Source: an uncultured Bacteroidales bacterium
GTDB taxonomy: Bacteria; Bacteroidota; Bacteroidia; Bacteroidales; Paludibacteraceae
Direction of reading: 5' to 3'
Assembly (NCBI GenBank): GCA_900321005.1
Contig: ONUF01000003.1
Location: forward strand, 57,920 to 121,919
DNA length: 64,000 nt
The position numbers and the translations under genes were made by a program. Shown here one piece after another: positions 27,127 to 34,769 of the stretch. A model generated the notes under the pieces. The model had not been told where the DNA came from. It was given only the letters and a program-made list of their open reading frames with translations, and made no database searches. Each line of letters begins with the position of its first letter. Within the stretch, counting starts at the first letter, position 1.

Positions 27127-27750
27127 TTAAATATTTTTATTATAAACTTTATTAAGGAGTTGCCTATATTCCTTATCAAACTCTATAAGCGTTTTATACA
27201 TGCATATCGAAGTATAAACAGGTTCTTGCTTTACATCTATAAGCACTTCTTTTACGACCAGCTGATCTATTAAGCATTCTATAGTTGGTTTATAAAGAAT
27301 TTCCCCCTCCCAATATTTGGCAATCCATGCCTGATGTGAACTCTCTGGGACCCGCATAAGTAATTCAACTATTCCCATATCCCCAATATGAGCTCCTTCT
27401 TGAGTTGCTAACTTTTTCGTGTCAAGTGATACAATGTATAAGTAACCACCATGTTGTTTTAAAAAGTAGTATGCGTCCGATAATTGCTTAAATGCAAATG
27501 TTGCCTGATCTCTTGATGGCTTATTGGGATATTTCTCCTTTCGGTATTCTTCTAGTGCTTCTTCAATCTTTTTTTGTTGGGGCTTCAAAGAAGACTGATA
27601 GTTGTTAGGGGTAATAGTGTCTCCAATATTATATTTCTCTGAGGCAACATGAAAGAATAGTTGGCAATAGAAGTTCACTTCTTTTGACTTCTCATCCTGT
27701 TCTTTTATCATATCTTCGTAAGTGTGTATTATATTTGCCATATTGACCAT
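27127..27750 (-). CDS. DUF2441-like protein (possible ADP-ribosyltransferase fold)
   Basis: This is a 207-residue protein. The pattern FFHVASEKYNIGDTI, then KIEEALEEYRKEKYPNKPSR, then GGYLYIVSLDTKKL and WIAKYWEGE resembles DUF2441-type proteins, which are predicted to have an ADP-ribosyltransferase-like fold (Tyr/His strand, Ser-Arg, and the late YW-G motif). The catalytic glutamate of true transferases is not certain here. It lies 5 bases after the NTPase gene and 13 bases before the dNTPase start. The function is unknown. MANIIHTY three residues on is an alternative start. Confidence 0.5.
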   Translation of the reverse strand: MVNMANIIHTYEDMIKEQDEKSKEVNFYCQLFFHVASEKYNIGDTITPNNYQSSLKPQQKKIEEALEEYRKEKYPNKPSRDQATFAFKQLSDAYYFLKQHGGYLYIVSLDTKKLATQEGAHIGDMGIVELLMRVPESSHQAWIAKYWEGEILYKPTIECLIDQLVVKEVLIDVKQEPVYTSICMYKTLIEFDKEYRQLLNKVYNKNI

Positions 27751-27755
27751 ATGTA

Positions 27756-28478
27756 TTATTTTAGGAAGTCATTTATTTGTCCCTCAAACTCTCTGTATTT
27801 ATCTGAATAATATACAGGAGGGCACTTCTTCATAATAGCAAAAATGCAATTTCGCAATTTGTCATTTGTTATATCAAATGTTAGTGTTTTGTCATCCATG
27901 TTCGTTTCGCATCCGGGAATGCTTGACAACTCTCGACAAAGAGAACTCATTGTTGCCATGTCGTCATGATCCACAGGAAGAAACAAAGTTACTTCGTTGT
28001 TTAATTTATTGATTACCGCCTGATATACTTCTTCTGATATTTTCCTCGCATCATTGATACGTTTGTCTTTATTTGATGGTTGGTAATATGTTTTTTCCTT
28101 CCAATTACTTATGTATAGACCATATTTAGTCCTTAATTCCCACTTTACGGAATTTTCGCGATTTCGCTTTCTTGAACAGCATACAACATAGTCAACTTTG
28201 GCATCTTTGATGGCCCATTGAATTTCTTTCTTGAATACGAATAGTTTATCTGCTTGGCTTAATACAGCAATTTTTCGTCCTTCAACCTCTATGACTGCTC
28301 TGAAATCTGGGAGAAACTCATTGATTTTATCTATGACTTCATCATATGTCCAGCGCTGTTTGTTGTCGCAATGGAATTCCTTCTCCTCGCCCATGCCCTT
28401 TAACAAATTATACACAAGCCAAGCCGTGTGCGTTTTTCCTGCATTTTGAAATCCTGATATCACAAATATAGTCCTCAT
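27756..28478 (-). CDS. P-loop NTPase, first gene of the four-gene operon
   Basis: This is a 240-residue protein opening with a strand and Walker A, MRTIFVISGFQNAGKTHTAW. A likely Walker B or switch segment is VDYVVCCSRKRN, with lysines and arginines following. The rest is mixed alpha/beta and matches no family I can name. It could be a small kinase or a GTPase/ATPase that senses or signals to the downstream genes. A repeated leader element (GTGCCGGGCAC core) ends about 6 bases upstream of the start. It heads the operon NTPase, DUF2441-like, HD dNTPase, zinc-ribbon protein. Confidence 0.6.
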   Translation of the reverse strand: MRTIFVISGFQNAGKTHTAWLVYNLLKGMGEEKEFHCDNKQRWTYDEVIDKINEFLPDFRAVIEVEGRKIAVLSQADKLFVFKKEIQWAIKDAKVDYVVCCSRKRNRENSVKWELRTKYGLYISNWKEKTYYQPSNKDKRINDARKISEEVYQAVINKLNNEVTLFLPVDHDDMATMSSLCRELSSIPGCETNMDDKTLTFDITNDKLRNCIFAIMKKCPPVYYSDKYREFEGQINDFLK

Positions 28479-28484
28479 AATCTT

Positions 28485-28512
28485 TTACCCTCATCCGTGC
28501 CGGGCACAACTT
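28485..28512 (-). repeat. Leader repeat with GTGCCGGGCAC core
   Basis: One of five copies in the island (others at about 28940-28958, 29371-29400, 30681-30711 and 34381-34410). On the minus strand it reads TTGTGCCCGGCACGGATGAG, with a GTGC/GCAC stem and a GGATGAGGG purine run that may serve as ribosome binding site. Three of the five copies lie directly before gene starts. Confidence 0.55.
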
Positions 28513-28527
28513 TTTTGATATTAGTTT

Positions 28528-28926
28528 CTACAATAGTTTCTTTAGCTCCTCAATATGCGTGGCGCTCATCTTGGTGAAGGCAAAGAGCCGTTTGCCCGCA
28601 TCTTTTAATGATGCTCCGATGAGATAAATCGTTTGGTTGTCAATAATCATAAACCGATCATGCACGCGGTTCGTTTGATGGAGAGATAAGTTTCCGTATT
28701 GGCTGTTAAACTTGTCTGATTGAGTTAGTTCCTGCTCTTTATAAACATTACCTATATGCAGAGTGATGTTCTGTGGAGTAGTGTCGAACAATTGTGCCAT
28801 CTGCTTTTGGCTCAACCAAACCGTTTCTTCGGCGAGTTGCACATCCAAACGAACCGCGTTATCCGCGCTTCGGTATATAACTACAGATTCGTTTGTTTGA
28901 CCATATGTTTGCATCTCTTCTGCCAT
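28528..28926 (-). pseudogene. RhuM N-terminus joined to an ORF6N-type C-terminus (chimeric remnant)
   Basis: This is a 132-residue frame starting MAEEMQTYGQTNESVV. Residues 1-65 (ETVWLSQKQMAQLFDTTPQN) match the start of RhuM-family proteins, normally about 330 residues. The last 50 residues (VHDRFMIIDNQTIYLIGASL, then KRLFAF) match the C-terminal end of ORF6N-domain proteins of this phylum, which has a phospholipase-D-like HDRF motif. The middle of both families is missing, so this is most likely a recombination remnant; a small functional chimera is possible. The first 195 bases recur nearly identically at 30480-30673. Confidence 0.65.
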
Positions 28927-28956
28927 ATTCTTATTCCTCTTCCCTTCCGGGCACAA

Positions 28957-29435
28957 CTGTTATTTTGTTTTCTATTTTTTGTTACAATTAATATCCTTCC
29001 TTTCCCTCTTCCGTTTCACTTCCACTTCAATTTCATTTTCGGTCCATTTTCGGTCCATTTTCGGTCCAATCACGTATCCTGCACCACCTTATATATACTA
29101 TGTATATATCCCGTGATTTTCACTCTTTCATCCTTTCAATCCTTCATCCTGATATTCTTTTACTTGTTCCTTACTTGTATTGTACTTGCATTTTTTACTT
29201 AGTCCCTTCCACTCCAGCCTGTATCTTTTTTATCAATTCACCGCTATAGCCTGTATTAATTTTCTTATGGCCTGTATTAATTATGTTTGGTTCAACTCTC
29301 AGCCTGTATTATTTTTGCTTGTATTTCTTCCTAAAAAAGCTACAGGCTTGTTTCCTTTTAGCTTGGTCCCTTTTACCCTTATCCGTGTCGGGCACAACTT
29401 TAAATGTTTATCTTGTTATTAGATTTTACAATCTG
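28957..29435. other. Repeat-rich intergenic region
   Basis: No gene is seen. It contains three tandem copies of CGGTCCATTTT (about 29040-29067) and the left copy of a roughly 100-base direct repeat (about 29070-29172; partner 34500-34600). It also holds several AGCCTGTAT(C/T) motifs (29217, 29250, 29270, 29301) and a GTGTCGGGCAC leader repeat at 29371-29400. Confidence 0.65.
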
Positions 29436-29726
29436 TTATTTCATTGCAATACGGCGGCGTTGAAGAGCCGTTAATACACTATCTGCTGCCACAGGGTTTA
29501 GGCCCCGGAAAGTAGTGCGCGCCTTTAGATCCTCCAGAGGCATAGAGAGCAATAATTTGGCAATACACTCATCTGCGAAAGAGTTACTCACTACATTAAC
29601 GCCATCAAAATCCAGCACTACTCGCTCGTCTCCATTTAATAACGGCAACAATTCCTCTCGTGCCTGCTTACCCAGCGGCCGAGTTCCCAGATTTTCTCCA
29701 AAACGTTTAAATTCAAATGTTACCAT
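29436..29726 (-). CDS. STAS-like (DUF4325) protein
   Basis: This is a 96-residue protein. The VVLDFDGVNVVSNSFADECI segment is the strand-helix core of the DUF4325 STAS-like family, distantly related to anti-sigma-factor antagonists. Its start overlaps the end of the ATPase gene by 7 bases. ATPase plus STAS-like pairs recur in bacterial accessory regions and are thought to work as a switch, by analogy with SpoIIAB/SpoIIAA. No sigma factor is nearby. Confidence 0.75.
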   Translation of the reverse strand: MVTFEFKRFGENLGTRPLGKQAREELLPLLNGDERVVLDFDGVNVVSNSFADECIAKLLLSMPLEDLKARTTFRGLNPVAADSVLTALQRRRIAMK

Positions 29727-30370
29727 AGTTGCTCTAATTCTGTATCGTTCAAAAATAATTCATTATATTGTGTTGCACAATCCGTGCGATTAGCCACCAC
29801 CTCCTTGGGGTCGATTTCTTTATTGGTCGTAATCTCCATAAACACGACTGTACCCTGCCAGAGAGGAGCTTCCTCAATCGAAAATGCATCGTTTCTATAG
29901 ACTAATTTATGTGTGCCGGAATATATTTCAAATCGGACTCCGGCATCGCGGGCCAGCAAAGACGTCGAATACAAACCAAATCCCATTCCTTTTCCGTCTG
30001 TCACCGAATCCTGAATGCATTTTGTCAAAGCTTCGGCCTCAGAAATCGCAGCATACTCCTCGTTTTCGGCAAGCGACTCTTTGACACCTTTCCCATCGTC
30101 AGCCACCAAAAAATCCAAGAGATGTTTTTCAGCATTATAATTTGTAATTACCGTTCCAAGTTCTTTTCCCGAATGAGTAAGTACATTATCCAGCACTTCA
30201 TAAAAGCAATAACTCATCGCCTGCAAGACAGTCGTTTCGATATCAATATGTTGCGTTAAAACACCCACAATACGATGATATACGTCGTATATATTCTTTG
30301 CATCAAAGACATCTATCGTGATAGTCTCTGTTTTCGGAAAGAATTGTTTTAACAATGATGCTACATCCAT
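29720..30370 (-). CDS. GHKL-type ATP-binding protein, partner of the STAS-like protein
   Basis: This is a 216-residue protein with the three boxes of a histidine-kinase-like ATPase: YEVLDNVLTHSGK (N box, near residues 59-71), FLVADDGKGV (G1, near 92-101) and GMGFGLYSTSLLARDAG (G2, near 128-144). There is no phospho-acceptor His domain, so it is not a full sensor kinase; it is more like an anti-sigma-factor kinase. It is translationally coupled to the STAS-like gene. An RhuM fragment lies just upstream. Confidence 0.75.
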   Translation of the reverse strand: MDVASLLKQFFPKTETITIDVFDAKNIYDVYHRIVGVLTQHIDIETTVLQAMSYCFYEVLDNVLTHSGKELGTVITNYNAEKHLLDFLVADDGKGVKESLAENEEYAAISEAEALTKCIQDSVTDGKGMGFGLYSTSLLARDAGVRFEIYSGTHKLVYRNDAFSIEEAPLWQGTVVFMEITTNKEIDPKEVVANRTDCATQYNELFLNDTELEQLW

Positions 30371-30373
30371 ATT

Positions 30374-30673
30374 TTAATATTTTATTTGCCTTCGTTCGAC
30401 ACTGCCGAACGACTTTATGTTCTTCTCTTTAATTTGAACTATTAAGGATTTCTTACAAGTTGCTGATTGAGTTAGTTCCTGCTCTTTATAAACATTACCT
30501 ATATATAGAGTGATGTTCTGTGGAGTAGTGTCGAACAATTGTGCCATCTGCTGCTGCGTCAGCCATACCGTTTCTTCGGCGAGTTGCACATCCAACCGAA
30601 CCGCGTTATCCGCGCTTTGGTATATAACTACAGATTCGTTTGTTTGACCATATGTTTGCATCTCTTCTGCCAT
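30374..30673 (-). pseudogene. RhuM family N-terminal fragment, second copy
   Basis: Residues 1-66 (MAEEMQTYGQTNESVVIYQS and on to the helix-turn-helix-like QMAQLFDTTPQN) are nearly the same as in the copy at 28528-28926. After ELTQS the frame runs into unrelated sequence and stops. Bases 30434-30502 recur at 35763-35830, so the break carries its flank with it. Confidence 0.7.
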
Positions 30674-31159
30674 CTTCTATCTTTCCCCTCATCCCTGCCG
30701 GGCGCAACTATTATTTATTGTTTGTATTTTTATTCATTTAGCATTCATTTCCGCGATCATCTCGCGACCATCCTGAACGTCACAGTAGGATGCTTAGTCC
30801 CTTTTTTACTTAGTCCTTTTCACTCCAGCTTGTATTGTGCTTGTATTGTACTTGTATTGTTTACTTAGTCCCTTTCACTCCAGCCTGTATCTTTTTTATC
30901 AATTCACCGCTATAGCCTGTATTAATTTTCTTATAGCCTGTATTAATTTTACTTGATTCAACTCTCAGCCTGTATTATTTTTTTGTCGTGACACTCTGGC
31001 ACTCTGGCACTCTTTTGTAATTTGCTCTGACAAAGTGGCAAAGTTGGCAAAGTTCACTTAGTCCTTTTCTCTTGTTCCTTTTTTCTTGAATGATGTAAAT
31101 AAAAAGCAAGACACGAGATTTCTCTCATGTCCGGCAAAAATAGAAAAATGTGTTAGAAA
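30674..31159. other. Repeat-rich intergenic region
   Basis: No gene is seen in 486 bases. It has a CTGCCGGGCGCAAC leader repeat (30690-30708) and tandem CTTGTATTGTAC units (about 30830-30860). AGCCTGTAT(C/T) motifs lie at about 30886, 30914, 30937 and 30967. A CTTAGTCC / CTTGTTCC pair near 31055-31085 matches motifs elsewhere in the island. Confidence 0.6.
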
Positions 31160-31465
31160 TTACAAACGCACAATAGTGGGAGGTTGTTGGCGGGTATCCC
31201 ACATATCAACAATATATACTGTTTCATTCTCAACACGATATAGCATTATGCTTAATCCGTTGATGACCGTATATTTGTACCTATGCTTATCGTCCGACAA
31301 GTTCAACTCCTCAGAACCGATACCCGGATCTGCCGCCAAGAGTTTTTTCGTTCTTTTGTACTCTGCGCGAAAATCCAGCAACGCCTTCTCTCCGAACTTA
31401 CGCAATATATAATCCGTTATTTTGTTGCGATTATACCTGGCTCGTTCTGAAATTTTGACATTCAT
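31160..31465 (-). CDS. RelE/ParE-family toxin, second system
   Basis: This is a 101-residue toxin. Its features are the opening ERARYNRNKITDYILRKFGE, the middle IGSEELNLSDDKHRYKYTVINGL and the final strand IYIVDMW-like segment (VYIVDMWDTRQ), usual for ParE-type toxins. The start overlaps the antitoxin end by 4 bases (ATGA). It is not closely related to the two paralogous toxins at 23737 and 33750. Confidence 0.8.
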   Translation of the reverse strand: MNVKISERARYNRNKITDYILRKFGEKALLDFRAEYKRTKKLLAADPGIGSEELNLSDDKHRYKYTVINGLSIMLYRVENETVYIVDMWDTRQQPPTIVRL

Positions 31466-31728
31466 ACTGCGACACTCAACTCGTTTTTCAGATACTCATC
31501 AAACATTCGGTCATCTTCCTCATCGGAATATACCTTGCCGCGAGCAATCTGCTCTTCGGCTTCACGTACTTCTGCACGCAGCTCTTCCCATGTGTATCGA
31601 TGAAGCTCCTCCTCTGCTGGAGCGTGACCCACGTGAGCCAGAATGTCCCTGACAAGCCTTTTCTGATCTACAATTGGCAGTGTAAATGCCAAATCTAGCA
31701 CATTTGAATACGTTTGTTCTTGCAACAT
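31462..31728 (-). CDS. Antitoxin of the second ParE/RelE system
   Basis: This is an 88-residue, strongly acidic protein (EEELHRYTWEELRAEVREAE, then DEEDDRMFDEYL). It precedes the toxin with a 4-base overlap, the usual antitoxin-first order. The acidic C-terminal helices probably wrap the toxin. A promoter with an inverted repeat lies at 31751-31774. Confidence 0.78.
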   Translation of the reverse strand: MLQEQTYSNVLDLAFTLPIVDQKRLVRDILAHVGHAPAEEELHRYTWEELRAEVREAEEQIARGKVYSDEEDDRMFDEYLKNELSVAV

Positions 31729-31750
31729 ATATGTCAGTTATTTATTGTCG

Positions 31751-31774
31751 TTTTGCGTTTGCGACGCAAAAGTA
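31751..31774 (-). promoter_or_regulatory. Promoter -7 box within an inverted repeat, second toxin-antitoxin operon
   Basis: TTTTGCGT, a 5-base loop and ACGCAAAA form a perfect 8-base inverted repeat; TACTTTTG on the minus strand spans 31767-31774. It could be both the start site and an operator for the antitoxin. Confidence 0.6.
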
Positions 31775-32310
31775 CTGCTTTTTTCTGACATATGCAAATC
31801 TTTCGGCACTTTTTTTCGTTTTTTGCCTTCTTTTTCTTTATTTACATCATTTCAAAGATCTTTCACTTTTTACGGAAGCATAACCTCTATCAAATTCATA
31901 AGTGCTTGATAGTAACACTATAGGGCGGGAGCAGGCTGGCAAAAGCCGACGCTTATCAACACCACCTTCAACTTCCTGCACAAACTACGGCAACGAGAGA
32001 TACTCCCTTGACAGCGCCCTGCCCGCCACCACAAAAACCAGTGAGTTTTTTTACTACCATCATATTGTTATAGATGTTAAAGAGTGCAACTGCAATCATA
32101 AAGAGATTCTTCATAACATGTCCTCCGTCTTTTAAATATTTTACAATGTTTAACTTCAGGGAGACCTTCGTTGTACCCGCAGTTTCGTTTCTGCTGATTA
32201 GTTGACTGTTGTTTATTATCAATGTTCACTCTGCTTATTATTTAAAGTGCTCAGCTGCCGCACTATTCCTTATTTACTTGTTTTATCGCCGGCGCACGCA
32301 TGCGGGAGTA
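31775..32310. other. Gene-free stretch with a GC-richer relic
   Basis: I see no supported gene. Bases 31918-32040 are richer in GC than their surroundings and have a GGGCGGGAGC / GCCCTGCCCGCC pairing, so they may be a relic of a gene or element. A TTTCAAAGATCTTTC motif (31850) belongs to a family with copies near 23537, 24478, 33600 and 34326. Confidence 0.4.
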
Positions 32311-32598
32311 TCATATTTTTACTTTTTGACTGTTAGTTCTATTTGCTGCAAGCCATTCCCAGACAGAAGATGGCATGTACCCCCAATATGGATGCGAATC
32401 ATCATCAAGATCCAAGACCATTATTCTTTTTTGTTCAATAGCAAGAGCATCATATAATTCTTGCGCGGTTCCTCCGTATTTTACGAATATCAAACCAGAA
32501 TTAATAGGGAAAATCTCTCCTAAAGCAACTAGTTTTGCTTCTATCTCGGATTTGGAAACCTGATTGGTGTCGTAATAGACTATCTTAACTTGATTCAT
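32311..32598 (-). CDS. SinR/Cas2-like small protein
   Basis: This is a 95-residue protein from ATG at 32598, two bases after the stop of the membrane protein gene. The pattern VKIVYYDTNQVSKSEIEAKL, GLIFVKYGGTAQELYDAL, RIMVLDLDDDSHPYWGYMPS, then WEWL resembles the SinR/Cas2-like ferredoxin-fold family: first strand with YD, a helix, a strand, TA-x-ELYD, and a closing WL. Cas2 itself is nearby nowhere. The pair with a two-helix membrane protein suggests a small effector or sensor module. The family call is moderate. Confidence 0.45.
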   Translation of the reverse strand: MNQVKIVYYDTNQVSKSEIEAKLVALGEIFPINSGLIFVKYGGTAQELYDALAIEQKRIMVLDLDDDSHPYWGYMPSSVWEWLAANRTNSQKVKI

Positions 32599-32600
32599 AA

Positions 32601-33353
32601 CTAGCAAATTTTAATGGTTACTTCATTTTTCATTTCCATTAATCGTCCTCTCCATTGTCCAGTCCACTCAAGATTAACTTCAAATGCTTTGATTATCTTA
32701 TCGCTCGTTTGAAGAATATATTTAATATTCCAAACACCTGTGCGAGCATGTTGCAACTCAAGATTATGACCTAATATTTCCAAATGCAATGGCGTTCGTT
32801 CATTATTCTCTGGTGTCCCTAATTCCGTTTCTGGAATAATGCTTAGTATAGTCGTAGACAATGACTGGCGTTCTAACAACGAGTTTTTGGCCTCACCACA
32901 AATAGGAACCTTTAGATAAGAGAGTGCCCGAGGCATAATGCTTCTTTGCCGTCCAGTCTTATTAGCTTTATAAGAAATATCCGTTATTCTCAGTTCGCAT
33001 TTTTTTATAGGTTTCATACCTATATTTTTAAGTAACAAATCACAATGATATTTCTCTACAGTTACATCCGGGGCATCTTCGTTAACGACGTCTTCCTTAA
33101 AAGTGTCTTCGTCAATACACACCTCTACTTCCTCGGAGTACAGATAACTCTTTATACGATTCCCGAACAAAGCTAAAATTACGGTGTAGAATGTTGCAAA
33201 ACTGCCAAATACTGAAGCCGAATAATATGTCAAGAGCGGGCGGTCAACAATTTCTTGTTGAAGGCCCCATGTCCAAATTAGAATGATGGGAATGCACATT
33301 ACCACGAAAAGTAGTAATACTACTCCACCGATTGTGAACTTCTTTTTTCTCAT
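32601..33353 (-). CDS. Two-helix membrane protein with soluble beta-rich domain
   Basis: This is a 250-residue protein of unknown family. Two transmembrane segments lie at about residues 7-30 (GGVVLLLFVVMCIPIILIW) and 44-64. They are followed by a roughly 180-residue domain rich in beta-strand (YHCDLLLKNIGMKPIKKCEL, TGVWNIKYILQTSDK). It is translationally adjacent to the SinR-like gene. 2TM proteins with cytoplasmic domains are frequent effectors in bacterial conflict systems, but this one matches none I can name. Confidence 0.55.
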   Translation of the reverse strand: MRKKKFTIGGVVLLLFVVMCIPIILIWTWGLQQEIVDRPLLTYYSASVFGSFATFYTVILALFGNRIKSYLYSEEVEVCIDEDTFKEDVVNEDAPDVTVEKYHCDLLLKNIGMKPIKKCELRITDISYKANKTGRQRSIMPRALSYLKVPICGEAKNSLLERQSLSTTILSIIPETELGTPENNERTPLHLEILGHNLELQHARTGVWNIKYILQTSDKIIKAFEVNLEWTGQWRGRLMEMKNEVTIKIC

Positions 33354-33749
33354 TGTATTTTGTATTATAATTATTACTCCTTATTTTTCGCGCACGCACG
33401 TGTGTGCTTCTTTGTGAGCATAGGGAACTCCAATCCCCTATACCCGTTTTTTTATGTTGACATAATGAAATAACTAAATATTGAAATGACAAACTTGGCA
33501 AAGTTGACAAACTTTACTTGGTCCTTTTTCCAGTCCATCTTGTTCCTTTTTTTCTCAGCTTGTTCCTTTTTTCAACTACTTTTTTAGTTTATTTCAGTAT
33601 GTCAAAGATCTTTCAACCATTGTTTTCAGTGCCTGGTTGTACGCACACACGCCTTTGCGCCCATGCGCGTGGAATGGTGTACACGCACAAAAAACGGCAA
33701 CTCCGTCTATAGTGGAATTACCGTTTTATAATTATATAAGGTGTTGGGG
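33354..33749. other. Intergenic region, right copy of the long direct repeat
   Basis: No gene is seen. It has a CGCACGCACGTGTGTG GT/CA-rich palindrome (about 33391-33408), then sequence nearly identical to 23345-23573 and 23624-23720. The copy lacks about 50 bases present on the left (between 23573 and 23624). Confidence 0.75.
33692..33726 (-). terminator. Terminator hairpin after the third toxin gene
   Basis: Same stem as at 23680-23715: minus-strand AAACGGTAATTCC against GGAGTTGCCGTTT, followed by TTTT. Confidence 0.7.
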
Positions 33750-34052
33750 TTACAGGATAATCATACTTTGAGGTATAACACGATGGATATAAACAATGTC
33801 TCCTTCAACAGTATAAAGAATAGCCATCTTTTTGCCAAATGTCACATTACGCATCAACTGACCATATTTGATGGACAACTCAACATCCACGCCAGGAAGT
33901 TCTGCGTATTGTTCTATCCAATCTAAGTGCTTTTCCAGAATCTCGAACTGCCTGCGAGCCGTTAGAGGAGCCGCACATTTCTTATGAATGAACTCCTTTA
34001 ACTGAGCTATATCAGAATAGGCTTTTGATTTAAATCGAATGGTATAACGCAT
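33750..34052 (-). CDS. ParE/RelE-family toxin, third system
   Basis: This is a 100-residue toxin, a paralogue of the one at 23737-24039. Seen here are FKSKAYSDIAQLKEFIHKK, MRNVTFGKKMAILYTVEGDI and the ending VIPQSMIIL. Its start abuts the antitoxin stop. The flanks on both sides are repeated around the first system. Confidence 0.82.
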   Translation of the reverse strand: MRYTIRFKSKAYSDIAQLKEFIHKKCAAPLTARRQFEILEKHLDWIEQYAELPGVDVELSIKYGQLMRNVTFGKKMAILYTVEGDIVYIHRVIPQSMIIL

Positions 34053-34204
34053 CAGCGTGCCTCCCTAATATCATTCAAACCATACGCTTGACCAAGTTGT
34101 TTTGCCAATTCATCCATAAACTCCTCACGTGTGTAATACACTTCGTTTTCGCAGTTACTCATTATTGGCTGACTGCCACTTTCCCTAACAGGTGTCGCTA
34201 GCAT
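34052..34204 (-). CDS. Antitoxin of the third ParE/RelE system
   Basis: This is a 50-residue protein from ATG at 34204 (MLATPVRESGSQPIMSNCEN). The longer frame to 34273 crosses the promoter at 34243-34250 and is rejected. It ends QAYGLNDIREAR, sharing the last residues with the first system's antitoxin, while the N-terminal half is different. This suggests that the toxin-binding end is kept and the other end varies. Confidence 0.7.
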   Translation of the reverse strand: MLATPVRESGSQPIMSNCENEVYYTREEFMDELAKQLGQAYGLNDIREAR

Positions 34205-34230
34205 ATTTCTCAAATATTTAATTGTTTTAA

Positions 34231-34250
34231 CCTTTGCGACCGCAAAGGTA
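34231..34250 (-). promoter_or_regulatory. Promoter -7 box within an inverted repeat, third toxin-antitoxin operon
   Basis: CCTTTGCG and CGCAAAGG form an 8-base inverted repeat with a 2-base loop; minus-strand TACCTTTG spans 34243-34250. Confidence 0.6.
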
Positions 34251-34269
34251 CAACAAAAATTTGACATAC

Positions 34270-34769
34270 GCAAGCATTTGGAGAAAAATCTTCTGATTTC
34301 TCTTCTTTTTACGGTAAATCCACTATGTCAAAGATCTTTTCGTTCCCGTTTTAAGTACCGAACGATAGTACTATATCTTCTTTCCCCTCATCTGTGTCGA
34401 GCACAACTATTATTTTGTTTTCGTTACAATTAATATACTTCCGTTTTGATTTCGTTTTCGGTCCATTTTAGGATCAATGTAGGACCATTGTAGGACCTAT
34501 CGCGTATCCTGCACCACCTTATATATACTATGTATATATCCCGTGATTTTCACTCTTTCATCCTTTCAATCCTTCATCCTGATATTCTTTTACTTGTTCC
34601 TCTTTTTTACTCAGCCTGTTCCTTTTTTCAACTCTTTCCCCACACTTTCACTCTCCCCGCATAGCCTGTTCCTTTTTTGACCCGCTCACTCTGCCCAACA
34701 TTCCCTCTCCCCGCACAGCCTGTTCCTTTTTTCATTTCATCTCCCCTCATTCTCTAACTCACTCATTCA
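34270..34769. other. Repeat-rich intergenic region
   Basis: No gene is seen. It carries the right copies of two repeats (34266-34335 and 34440-34600), a leader repeat (34381-34410), GGACC-containing tandem units (about 34465-34500) and five AGCCTGTTCCTTTTTT-type motifs between 34594 and 34800. Confidence 0.65.

Noticed and set aside
31902-32222. Small ORFs on both strands in the gap between the toxin-antitoxin pair and the SinR-like gene
   Set aside because: No family likeness, no promoter or ribosome site, and they overlap each other.
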